Shown one piece after another: positions 36,986-48,182 of a stretch of DNA of 64,000 nucleotides. This stretch comes from Myrica gale (Eukaryota; Streptophyta; Magnoliopsida; Fagales; Myricaceae). Within the stretch, counting starts at the first letter, position 1; each line of letters starts with the position of its first letter. The notes beneath the pieces are model-generated. The model was given only the letters and a program-made list of their open reading frames with translations, was not told the origin of the DNA and made no database searches. Where the stretch lies: contig OZ005609.1 of the NCBI GenBank assembly GCA_963930655.1, positions 14,643,001 to 14,707,000 on the forward strand. The letters run 5' to 3'. A program made the translations under genes and the position numbers.

Positions 36986-37592
36986 GGGTTAATGTCCATT
37001 TTAGTCCCTAGGTTTTATGTCATTTATCAAATTAGTTCTTGAGTTTCAATTTTGATCAAATCAGTCCTTGGGTTATTTTCATTGATCGATTTAGTCCTTC
37101 CGTCTCCCCGTGCACGGTCAGCTAACGGAGTACCACGTCACTATCAATCATATCGCGACACGTGTCCTTTTTTGAAAAAAAAAGAAGGAGGCTGACTCCC
37201 TCGCGCGACGAGGGGAGCCCAGATCTGGGCTCCCCGTTGCCGGGGAGGGCTGCTCCTGCCGCGGGGGGTGCCGCGAGCCACCACCGCCGCATCCCTGCTC
37301 AAGGGCGGCTGGGAGCAGCCCTCCCCGGCGACGGGGAGCCCAAATCTGGGCTCCCCTAGTCGCGCGAGGGAGTCAGCCTCCCTCGTTTTTTTTCAAAAAA
37401 GGACACGTGTCGCGATATGATTGGTAGTGACGTGGCACTCCGTTAGCTGACTGTGCACGGGGAGACGGAATTGGACGGAAGGACTAAATTGATCAATGAA
37501 AATAACCCAAGGACTGATTTGATCAAAATTGAAACCCAATGACTTATTTGATAAATGACATAAAACTTAGAGACTAAAATGGACATTAACCC
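36986..37592. mobile_element. Foldback Mutator-like MITE with GC-rich core
   Basis: Inverted arms of more than 200 bp begin GGGTTAATGTCCATTTTAGTC. The flanks aaaaattta (36977-36985) and aaaaatgta (37593-37601) match at 8 of 9. The arms are built of phrases such as 'gatcaaatcagtccttggg' and 'cacgtgtcgcgatatgat'. The centre (37190-37385) is strongly GC-rich. It holds a perfect 24-bp palindrome at 37212-37235 and a near copy at about 37336-37359. The open frame at 37162-37359 runs through this core and is not a gene. Confidence 0.9.
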
Positions 37593-37601
37593 AAAAATGT
37601 A

Positions 37602-38391
37602 TCGATTGGTTAGTTGTCTTTGTACGGAAACACCGACACCACTGTATTCTTTAAAAAGGAGGGAGAACACGCACGCCGAATAAGAATTGAAAAAATAAAT
37701 TAAATAGTTTCTATTTTGCTAAGTTTGTATCCCTATAATATTTTGGTATAAAAATTTCTAATAAAATAAACACTATCCACTATTTTTAATTTTTATAAAT
37801 ATTCACTTTATTTTTTACAAATTATAATAAATTTCAATAAAATAAAAATTTTTAAAATTTAAAGAATATTTTCTAACATTTTGACAAACAAACGTACACT
37901 TGATCAAATAAAGCTACGCAACCTGATCCATTCGGTTGTTGTTCGAACTAATTTTAGGTAGGATGCTCGTGAAATAAGTAGTAAGTATATCCTGAAAAGA
38001 ATCTAGAAAAAAAGGAAAACAGAGTTCGTTCCGTGTCGGTGTAGGGTTACCGAGGGCCCATAATAGTTTATTTTGATTTTTGGCACTTCTTTAGGATATA
38101 ATTAATATTTGTCGGATTAATAATTTTTTTGTATCATTAAATAATGAAAATCCTACAATGTTTGGTAATGGTGTTTTGGCTTTGAGACATTTCGGAATAG
38201 TTTTCAATTCTATTGAGTTCTAGAAGGTATATTTTATTACTTGAGAACATTATTTGGATAGAGATCGTGATTATCTTTTTAATGATATTTTTTCAAAAGA
38301 CGTCTCCCACTGTCAACCAGAATACACATTTATCTCATCTTGTTTAAACTCCCTGGCTGAACCATTATTTAACACTGGAATTGCTCCAACG
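37602..38391. other. Intergenic DNA with a MITE relic
   Basis: Around 37720-37895 the text (attttggtata.., aataaatttcaataaaataaa.., ttttgacaaacaaacg) is a diverged relative of the element at 40417-40760. No gene is seen. Confidence 0.45.
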
Positions 38392-38615
38392 TTAGGCATG
38401 TTCGTTTTCAGAATATTTGTAGGATGTTGAGTGATTTAAAAATTTTTAGGCGATGTTAAAATTGTATTGGAATGTGCAAAAGTTGTTAAAAATGATTGTT
38501 GTTTGTAAAAAAAGTAATAAAGTGTTGTATTAGAATGCGTGTATTTTGTAATGTTTGGATTGTAAAAAAAAAAGATGTGAATCCTACAAAAATTTAGGGC
38601 TCGAACATGCCCTAA
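38392..38615. mobile_element. Small MITE, ttagggcatgttcg family
   Basis: The left end ttaggcatgttcg..tttgtagg pairs with the reversed right end ttagggcatgttcgagc..tttgtagg. The interior resembles 40234-40416 (gatgttaaaattgtattgg.. against gatgttaactttattgg..). No target duplication was confirmed. Confidence 0.6.
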
Positions 38616-39434
38616 GATTTATCAAGCATTCTGTCTAGTTAAGCAAGAGTGAAGTCAAAGACTCAACCTTTTGCTCCTATAATACACCTTTAAACCAAGT
38701 TCATGCATTTTTTTTAATACAAAGAAAAAATTGTATCAATAAATTGGCAGATTAAAAAACCTGAAGGTCAATGTCCTCAATTTTAATATAAATGCACGCC
38801 ATCCGTATGGAACAACCAACAGCAATAGCCACTTAATATTCCCCTCCCAATAAGCTCCAAATCTTAAATCCGAGACAATGGAAGAAGAAGAAGATATTTG
38901 GCATACGAAATACAACCCTCTACTCGCATAAAAAAGAAATACCAAATCATTATCTTTGATTTTGGTCCTTCTCTCTAATTACTCTGCCATTTTACAAATT
39001 TTGGAATTTTCTTGGATTATCAAAATTTACTTCGACCACCTAATTTATTCCCTGATTTCCAATTCTCTCTCTACCTCATTCCTTCCAAATCTGAACCAGC
39101 AACAACTTGAGAGCCTATCCAAAAAACTCTACCAACCACTTTTAAGTCAACATGTTGGGCTCAGGCTTCGGCCCAGGATGCTTGCCCATCTTGAATTATA
39201 GGAGTACTAACATTCGCACACGTGGCCTAAATCCAACGCTTGTAAGTGAGCGACGTGGCGCAACTTTGAACGAATATAATTTGGTCGTCCCGCCAGTGCA
39301 CCGAAATCAAAAATCAACGAAACAATTCATTCCCTCCCACTGTTTCTCTCTTCCTTGACAAGTTTATAAAAGAGCACCGAATGACAAAAAGTTTTTTCTT
39401 TTCCTCTCTGAACTCTCATTGAGACTCCAATTTT
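38616..39434. other. Intergenic DNA, nothing recognised
   Basis: No gene is supported; the open frames at 38736-38945 and 38956-39201 look random. Positions 39430-39434 (atttt) are the left target duplication of the next element. Confidence 0.55.
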
Positions 39435-40228
39435 TGTTGAAAGCAGGAGTCGTCTGTGAGTCCGTACGTTTATAAATAGAAGCTTTCTTATAATGTTTTT
39501 AAAATATAAGTGAGTTAACACAATTAATTTAATTGGGTGTTCTTCTAATGGATGTCTCATTTATTAAGTATAAAAATTTTTATTTCTAAAACGGTATCAC
39601 TGTTGAAAGTAGGAGTCCCACACCACATTGCTTAGCAATGTGGGGTGTGTGAGTTTGTAGGCTTATAAATAGAAACTCCCTTGTAATGTTTTAAAATATA
39701 AGTGAGTTAATACAATTAATCCAATTGGGTGTTCCCTTAATGAATGTCTCACTTATCATGTATAAAAATTTTTATTTCTAACATAGTATCAGAGTAAGGT
39801 TTTCGGCTTAGTCCGATTACCTCCTGAAGATCATCAGGCTTAGTACCGGCTTTCTTCCGGCTTAGTACCGGCAACTTTCCCGGCTCAGTACCGACTTTCT
39901 CCTGGTTTAGTACCGGCTCAGTACCGGCATCCTCCCGGCGCAGTACCGGCGATTTCCCGGCTTAGTACCAGCAATCTTTGTAATTCTTTTTTCCTGTAAT
40001 TATTTTTGTAACTCCAAACTCAAGGTTTGTCGTTTTGTTCCACCTTGAGTTTGCGGGGGAGTGTTGAAAGTAGGAGTCCCACATTGTTTAGCAATGTGGG
40101 GTGTGTGAGTTTGTAGGCTTATAAATAGAAGCCCCTTTAAAATATTAGTGAGTTAACACAATTAATCCAATTGGGTGTTCCTTAATAGATGTCTCACTTA
40201 TCAAGTATAAAATTTTTTATCTCTAACC
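39435..40228 (+). mobile_element. TRIM-like miniature retrotransposon with three LTRs
   Basis: LTR-like direct repeats lie at 39435-39591, 39601-39783 and 40062-40228. They start TGTTGAAAG(T/C)AGGAGT and end in ATTTCTAACA or variants. The last two contain a short hairpin around cattg..tagcaatg. After the second LTR comes an initiator-Met-type primer site (tagtatcagag, 39784-39794). The third is preceded by a purine tract (tgcgggggag, 40052-40061). The internal region carries about nine tandem copies of 'cggct(t/c)agtac' (39805-39970). Only nine bases, cggtatcac, separate the first two LTRs. A perfect 5-bp duplication, atttt, flanks the whole (39430-39434, 40229-40233). No protein is encoded. 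Confidence 0.88.
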
Positions 40229-40233
40229 ATTTT

Positions 40234-40416
40234 AGGGGTTGTTCGGTGGTATTGTATTTTGAGAATTTTTTGTGTTTTGAGAATTTTTATGTGATGTTAA
40301 CTTTATTGGTATGCGCGTTGTAATTATTTTTATGTAAGGTTAAAAATGATGTTTGGTTGTGAATATTTTGTATTCAAAAAAATCCTTGGAATACAATGTG
40401 GCCGAACATACTCTTA
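40234..40416. mobile_element. Small MITE abutting the TRIM
   Basis: The left end ggggttgttcggtggtattgtatt pairs with the reversed right end agagtatgttcggccacattgtatt. It is related to the element at 38392-38615. It begins almost exactly where the TRIM target duplication ends. Confidence 0.55.
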
Positions 40417-40760
40417 GGGCATGTTTGAGACCCCAAATATTTGGGGTCTCAACAAATCGGACAAACCAAACAAACTTCAAAATTTTTAACTTTTACACCT
40501 ACACACTTCACTTTTCACAAACCCCAATAAATCTCAATAAAGTAAAGATTCCCAAAACTCAACAAATCGGACAAACCAAACAAACTTCAAAATTTTTAAC
40601 TTTTACACCCACACACTTCACTTTTCACAAACCACTTTTCACAAACCCCAATAAATCTCAATAAAGTAAAGATTCCCAAAATTTTGGAAATATTCCCCAA
40701 TATTTTGGCAAACAAACAATCCCGTTGAGAATATTCCCCGATATTTTGGCAAACAATCAT
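40417..40760. mobile_element. MITE with internal tandem duplication and palindrome
   Basis: A perfect 24-bp palindrome lies at 40427-40450, with arms gagaccccaaat and atttggggtctc. A unit of about 110 bp starting at caacaaatcgg is repeated in tandem (40450 to about 40558, and 40560 to about 40685). The phrase 'attttggcaaacaa' also occurs twice near the right end. Diverged relatives lie at 5475-5615 and 37720-37895. Confidence 0.55.
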
Positions 40761-40840
40761 CCCCTTAGTTTCCACTTCACTGGAATTAATATTATATATA
40801 TTTCTTGGATTTTATTTCCTTACGGAAACTCGAGTCACCC

Positions 40841-43800
40841 ATGGAAACAAATTCTACTTCCAGTCCGTTTCTCGGCGTCCGCTTTGTTCTCTTTGGCTTC
40901 GATTCCGTCAACGAAAACAAGGTTCCTCCTCTCTCTCTTTATGGCATTGTGACTTTCGGTTACTAGAGTATCTTGATTCGAATGGCAATCGATTGATTTG
41001 TATATATCTATTTAAATTTGAAATTATTGTAGGTTCGATGTAAGCTTGTTTATGGAGGGGGAGTTGATGCTGGTCAGTATAGCCAATGGTGTACTCATGT
41101 AATTCTCGACAAGCTTGTTTATGTAAGCCAGAATTTCTGTTTTCACCTTACTTGCCTTGATTATTGTTATTTACGTAAAGATTCCTTTTCCCTTTCTTAT
41201 CCACTTTGTATTTTGTTGTCGAAGTGCTTATTAACTACTATGTATACTGTGTAGGATGATCCAGTATGTATTGCTGCTCGAAACGATGGCAAGAAGCTCG
41301 TCACGGCCTTATGGGTGGATCATAGTTTTGATATTGGAATGCCTGTTGATGCCACTTCCGTGTGTTCCTTTTCTAGTTCTCTCAGTAATTTTTAGCTAAT
41401 GAATGAACGATATTTTTTCATTGATAGGACCATGATAGGCAGTTGAATGTATCTCATTTGAAGTGAAAACTGCGATGTGAAATTGAGAAGATTATAAATT
41501 GCTTTTCTGGATTCCTTTATCCGATTACGTATTGTGTATCCACGTTCAACTCAATGTCGCACTTAAACATGATTAGATAGATATCAGCGACTAGATGAGT
41601 ATCACCTAAATTTAACTCTCTGATTTTGGGAAAATCTGGGTCTGAAACTTAAAATATTTCTCTTAATTGGGTTTCTGTTCATCCATGATTTAGAAATTGT
41701 TAGCCAAAAAAGAGTATGTGATCCAATTTTTCTTTTGTCAATTTTAGTTTCCTCCTTGCTATTCTTTGCACATGTAACTCAGTACTTACATTTGCTTTTT
41801 GACAGATTATGTACAGACCACTCAAAAACCTAAACGGAATAGCAGGTGCCAAAAGTCTAGTAATATGCTTAACCGGATATCAGCGGCAAGATCGAGATGA
41901 CATTATGGTATGCATTTCTCCTTCCCCTGCTTTTCAACTTTGAGCAGGGATCCTATGAGTAATTACTAAACATAGCCATCTAATGAAAGCACACTATGTT
42001 ATCACTTTTCTGGTTTTTCTTCTTAGGTAATGGTCAGCTTGATGAGTGCTCAATTTTCAAAGCCATTGGTGGCAAACAAGGTCACTCATCTCATTTGCTA
42101 TAAATTTGAGGGTGCGTTTTCTATGTTCTCAATAACAAGTGGTGTGTAGAACAATACATAAGTATGTCTATACATACCCATTTATTTGCTAGATTCTTCT
42201 TTTCCCCCTGGATTTTGCAATCAACGTTCTTCACTTGTAGTTTATTGACTATTCACTTTTAAGGCATTTTAATGGAGATGTTTATTATTTTCAAAGCCAA
42301 ACAGTCAATATTTGGTTTTTCATATTAAAGCTATTATGGTCCCGTAAGAAGTGGAATGTGCAAGTTAATTGAAGTTTGTGAAAATGATGAACTCCAAAAT
42401 AGCATAGATGAAATTGTAGGACGGAACATCAAATGGTTATTATAGACTTTATATGACTAGCTGGTCGACTGAATGCTGCAGAATTCTGGTAAATCTTGTT
42501 GCTTGAAATATCTAAATTGATTCAGTTGCTTATATTCTTTACCAAATTCTGTTAGTTGAATGACAAGGGACATACTTTTGGAGGAAAATCACACCTTTAT
42601 TTTTTAAATTTCGTGAATTCATAACATGGTATTGGAAGGTTACTGATACTTTAGCTGGATATGATTTGTATATCTCTGGACCGTGACGATTTAGGTAGCA
42701 CTAAATGTTACTGGTCTTTGTTATTATATGTAGGGGAGAAATATGATCTTGCCAAAAAAGTCAATACAATAAAGCTTGTCAATCATCGTTGGTTGGAAGA
42801 TTGGTATGTTGTGGATGTTAATTCTTATATCTTTTGAAATTCAGAAAGTCTTTACAAATGAGATATATATCAAAACCTTTAAAAAAAAGAAGAGAAAATT
42901 CATGGCTGAATTCACAAGTTCTTTTATCTAATCACCTTATTCTTCTACAGCCTAAGAAATTGGGAGGTTCTCGAGGACTTGAGCACCATTATTTCATGGT
43001 TTGAGTTATTTCATTTTTTTTCAATTTAGACGCACTGTGGATTTTACTTTTGTCTTGTGAGAAAGGGAGGAACTTAGATATTTTGTTTATTGGCCTAACA
43101 ATTGTGTCTGCATTCCAATGCTACAACGCTGGAGGTTTATGACATAGCTTGCATTATCTGGTGATTCATGGTCTGTGTTTAAAGTTGTGTTTGTGTTCGG
43201 GTTTAATTAAGCAAACAAGCATAGATTTAAGCATTTTGTTTGGTGCATAGAATAGGCTGAACGCATAGCATGCTGGTACTGATTTTCTTATTGGTCCTGA
43301 TGATTGTTTTATGGTTTTCCTAGTCATTGTTGCCTAAAAGAGGCAATGGAGTGTCATTGCAAGTTTTACAACTCAATGGTTTTCTATCTTACAGTGGCTA
43401 CGAGTTGGAGATGTTGGAAGCAGAGGCTAAGGATTCGGAAGAAAAGGCTGAAGACACAACTTTGAAGTCCTTTGGAGACAGAAACATGACTAAGAGTCCT
43501 CATGATTCAAAAATTGGAGTACCAACAACCTGTGAATTGTCCAAATCAGTAGGTAAAATTTCACCTGCTACAAAGGGTCCTTTGATTGTTGGAAATACAA
43601 TGGACATGGTATTAAATCCTGGAGAAGAGAAATCATCTGTTCTGGCCTCGAGCTCTCATAATATTGATGTTTCTAAAGCACTTAGCTGTCAAAATACTAC
43701 TTCTGGAGAGCTACCCGATCCTCTTGACAAAATCCCAGATTCTATGAAAGTGGCAAATAACTTGACATCTACCTCTAGAAACGCAGAAAGGCCCATTGTT

Positions 43801-46800
43801 TCTGATGCCATGTTGAGTCCTTTAAGTTACTCAGCAAAAAATTCAAGGAGGTCCTCACTTTCAATTTACTCCGGAGAAATATCTGGCAACTTAAGTGATT
43901 GTTCCAAAGCACATTTGGTTAAAGTCAGTGATGAGTTTGACAACTTCCCTTTCAGGGTTGAACAAGCAAGGGACAGATTTGGCCCAGGTTGTCTTCGAAC
44001 TTCTTGGGGAGGGATTGAGTTAGTTGATGGAGAAGAGTTGAGTGGTTTGTTGCCTCAGAAGATGGAAAATACTTCTTATGCTTCCTTTAAATCACCAAAG
44101 TCGAATCTCAATGCAAGACCCTCTGTCAGAAAGAGTGCAGTGGTAGGTGATAAAACTCAGGGAGTCGGACCAACAACTTTGATCGATGGCTCCAATGGAA
44201 CTAACAGTGATTTTCTACCTGGCAGTGATGGCCTTCTTGTGGATGAGATTGCTAATCATAATGCTGTACATAACTCACATGCTAAACTATCCACTCCCAA
44301 ACCATCAACTGGTAGCAAAAATTCAGTGACATGCGATGAGCCTTCCTCTGAAACTGCGACCACAGAGAGTGGGCAAGATAACACTGCTGGTGAGAAAACA
44401 TTGAGCAAATCTACTTTATTGACCAAGCCAGAAATTGTAGATTTACATATAGGGGGATTTGCACATGAAGTTGGAGAAAAAGGGGAGCCAGAGAATCAGC
44501 AGCAGAATGTGGAGTCGTCTACAAGTAACAAAAACGTGGAAACTCGGAAATCTGACGGGTTTGGCAATTTGAGTTTTCCTGGAGGAGTAAATGATAACGT
44601 GGTGACAAAGCCACATAGGAAGAAGACAATTGCCAAGAAGACTCTGGGTTCAAGACCGAAGTCAACTACTGCTAATATCCAAAAGGGTGCTATCTGCTTA
44701 GGTAAAACTATCTCCAAAAATGAAGCTGTGATTCATTCAGTTGAAGTGAAAGAGACAGTAGATTGTGAGAAGTCTTCCAGTTCTATGAAGCTTGAGATAT
44801 CTTCTCCAATGGTTAACATTGAAGATCTGAAGAAGTTGCAGACAATAAGTGTCGTGAAGTCTGACAGCAATATGGAGAATGGAGATGAATCGATGGGTGA
44901 TGAAACTGAGCCACCGGAGAACAAACTGGAAGATGAGTTGGACAAATCAGTTAACAAAAAGTCTGGGGAGGTTATTGTGACAGATGAAGCGGATAAAATG
45001 ATGGAAGTGAATGAAGAAATGGTGCAGCATATGACTGATAATTACATCGTGAGCATGCATGATGATGCAATGGCTCCAAAGGAAGACACCAATGGAATTG
45101 GGCCAAAGCAGATCGTTTGTGAGATGAATTTTGGGCTTGTTAAAACAAGCTTAGATGGAGATGGTGTGACTGGGAAGATTAATAAACGGAAAAACCATCC
45201 TACAGGTAGAGCCAAGGTGAAGAAGAATACCATAAAATCTAAAAAAGGTGTGAACGGTGAAGAGAGTAGGACTCAGAACAAGGGGACACGGACAGAAAAG
45301 GAGAAAAAAACGTTACTTTCTGGTAAAACAAAGAGCTGCACTTATCTGTCAGAGAACCTTAGTGAGGTGGAGAAGGAGAACAAGCCTGTTAAAAATTTAA
45401 ATCAGTGCAGAGGGACTTCGTCTGTTGAAACTAACTTAATGCCAAGGAAGATCAATCAAAAGGCAGGAGAGGTTAAGCCAAAACTTGGAACATCAATAGG
45501 AGAGGTTCGAAACAGTGAGAAAACTGAACCTGCATGGTTTATATTGAGTGCGCATCGCCTTCAGAGAAAGGAGTTTCAACAAGTAATTAGGCGGTTGAAA
45601 GGAAGACTTTGCCGAGATTCTCATCAATGGTCATACCAGGCTACTCACTTAATAACCACATATCCAATTCGCAGAATGGAGAAGTTCTTTGCGGCTGCTG
45701 CATCTGGAAGGTATTGTCACTTCCACTATAAATTCGAGCTTTCCACGATTATGGTATATTTGAGCAAATTCCTGCTGGGGACCAAATTGCCACAAAATTA
45801 TTTTGCAGCAGGCTTGCCTCCCCCCATTTGAGCTGGCAGACACCCTATGGAAACTTTGCTCATTCTTGTCAGAAGTGTGGAATCAATATGCTGTTTCTGA
45901 TATTTGACAGGCAACATATTATGATTAGTCAAATCTTGAATGCAGGTGGATTCTGAAGACTGATTATTTATCTGCGTGCACTGAGGCAGGAAGATTCTTG
46001 GCAGAGGAGTCATATGAATGGTACAACAATGGCCTTAGTGAAGATGGTGCAATCAATTTGGAGGCTCCAAGGAAGTGGCGACTCTTGAGGAATAGAACGG
46101 GTCATGGTGCACTTTATGGACTGCGCATTATCATATACGGAGAATGCATTGCGCCACCTTTGGTATGTATGTTGTCAACATTTTATTTTATAATTTTTCT
46201 CATGCAAATTTTTTCCAGAGATTAGCATTCTGACATCATCTTTTACAAATTTCATAAGTTGGCAAAATAATCCCTCGGGATGAAAAATGACTAGGTTTCG
46301 TCCAGGTTGTTTGTTTCTGAACTCTATTGTTGATTTCGATTCATCTTTTTGATTCTGGCATCTAACAGGACACTCTGAAGCGTGCTGTGAAGGCTGGAGA
46401 TGGTACTATATTGGCAACCTCTCCTCCTTACACCCGGTTTCTTAATTCTGGAATTGACTTTGCCATTATCAGCCCCGGCATCCCCCCGTGTTGATCCGTG
46501 GGTCCAGGAGTTCTTAAAACACGAGGTACCCTGTGTTCTAGCTGATTATTTGGTCGAGTATGTTTGCAAACCTGGGTATTCCCTTGAGAAACATGTGTTA
46601 TACAACACAAACGATTGGGCAGAGAAGTCCTTTTCGTACCTGCAGAGCAAGGCAGAAGAGGTTGTCGAGGACTTGACACGACCAGATGATCATAGCAGTA
46701 ACGATATAGCGTGCCAGGTTTGTGGTTCTCTTGATAGAGGGGAGGTCATGTTGATTTGCGGTGATGAAAGTGGTTCTGTTGGTTGTGGGGTTGGTACCCA

Positions 46801-46924
46801 CATTGATTGCTGTGATCCTCCACTTCAGGATGTTCCTGAGGATGTCTGGTTTTGTCCCGAGTGTAGCAAGAGCAGGCAAAGTACATATTCTGCAAAGAAA
46901 AAGAAAAAAGAACCTCTTCACTGA
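40841..46924 (+). CDS. Multi-BRCT protein with PHD finger, frameshifted in the last exon
   Basis: The exons inferred are 40841-40921, 41033-41122, 41255-41359, 41806-41907, 42027-42111, 42734-42803, 42951-42998, 43395-45710, 45946-46162 and 46369-46924. All junctions are GT..AG and phases agree. Two BRCT repeats lie at the N-terminus (GVRFVLFGF..VTALWVDH; LVICLTGYQ..NHRWLEDC). A long, polar, lysine/serine-rich linker fills exon 8. Two more BRCT-like repeats follow (WFILSAHRLQRKEF..RWILKTDYL; LYGLRIIIYGE..YLVEYVCKP). The end is a Cys-rich PHD finger (CQVCGSL..LICGDES..HIDCC..WFCPEC). Resembles AT4G02110, a putative DNA-damage or transcription co-factor. The last exon has six C at 46482-46487 where five keep the frame. 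As written, translation stops at 46492-46494 after about 1079 residues, against about 1222 otherwise. Real mutation or sequence error is undecided. Confidence 0.87.
46482..46487 (+). other. Frame-breaking C run in the last BRCT exon
   Basis: The codons for S-P-G-I-P must be followed by R-V-D-P-W-V in the family. In this sequence the run of six C shifts into another frame and reaches TGA seven bases later. Downstream of the run the other frame carries conserved BRCT and PHD sequence to 46924. One C fewer would restore continuity. Confidence 0.85.
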
Positions 46925-48177
46925 AGGCCAACCTCAAACTGTTTTAAGGAAAGGTTTCGATGTCAAATTTGTACTTTTAGTTATGGAAAGCTCATTAGTG
47001 TTGCTCCATTAAAACAAAAACGACATATTGTTAGTGTACAACTACTGACTAGGGAGTTGTATATAATCATTCTCGGAAATTGATTTTTTTAGTCCTGCCA
47101 AAAATAACAATCTTCTTGGTTTCAATTTCGATTCAAAATAATCTACAAACTTTGATTCTGAGTCCAACAGACATTTTTTCTTTTCCATTTTTGTTGACGA
47201 TCTATAAACTGCTACAATAGTCTACCATTTCTATTATATTTTTCAAAATACTTTACCATGTTATATTGTTATTTCTTCTTAAAGAGTGGTACAAGTCTAT
47301 AGAGCCCAAATTGTTCATTGGAGAGGACAGGTCTGCCTCAAAATATGGGAAAAAAAAAACAGATTTGTTGTCTAGTAGAGAGCTTCTACACCATTGATAT
47401 AATACTAGTTCCGACCATTGCGCCTGCACCATGCGGGCCCAATATGTAAATAGGATGGGCCATTTAGAGACCCGAAAAAGAATTACACCTTTTGGGTTAA
47501 CCAAAGGCAAAGGTGTCTCTTTATGAGCAGTGAGCAGTTCAGGGAAACCTGAGATAGCATGGGCCTTGAAAGAAAGCCCAAAATGTGTTCGTCCTTTTGT
47601 GTCTAAATCTGATGTCGTTTCTTTACCCCGTAACCCGTTCCTATTCCCGATGGTTCACATGCTAAAAGAGTTAAAAAGAGGAAAGTGACCAGTAAAAATC
47701 TCTCCCTTTGGTTTCTTGTCAATCGTTGACCATTTTATTATTCGCCTATTTTATTTGAAGGAATTAATTATCCAGCTCCCTCCTTGCACTTCCCGTGAAG
47801 ATTTTGGGTTGTAATGGCCATCTTGTATCTTGTTCATTGAATGATAGTGCCTTTCCAAACCGTATTCCATGTCTGACCATAATAGTACCTTTGCAAAGCT
47901 TTCATAGATCCATTGGTCAATTACTAAGGACAGAAACTACGAGATTTTAGTGAGCACAAAGTCAGAGGGTTCAAATTTTTTTTTTTCCCTCCACCATAAT
48001 CCTATGCTCCCCCTTTAGTCACTGTTACTACATATTCTAATAAGGCTCAAAAGTCCAAACACTACTTCTTTAGTAGAAGCCGGCAGAGGCAAAAAAAAGA
48101 TTTAAGAAAGACCCACCATTTAATTTTCTTCTCATTCTTTTCAGAGGCACTCTTTGTTTCTGTGCAGTACACTAGCG
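46925..48177. other. 3' flank of the BRCT gene and intergenic DNA
   Basis: No other gene is seen. The minus-strand frame at 48062-48397 is mostly LTR sequence. Positions 48178-48182 (gccct) form the left target duplication of the retrotransposon. Confidence 0.55.
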
Positions 48178-48182
48178 GCCCT

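Noticed and set aside
37162..37359. Open frame through the GC-rich MULE core
   Set aside because: Its amino acid pattern is a by-product of a GC-rich palindrome; arms and core explain the sequence fully.
46369..46494. Alternative splicing that would rescue the BRCT frame
   Set aside because: No GT..AG pair around 46369-46494 that keeps conserved residues was evident; a one-base length change in the C run is simpler.
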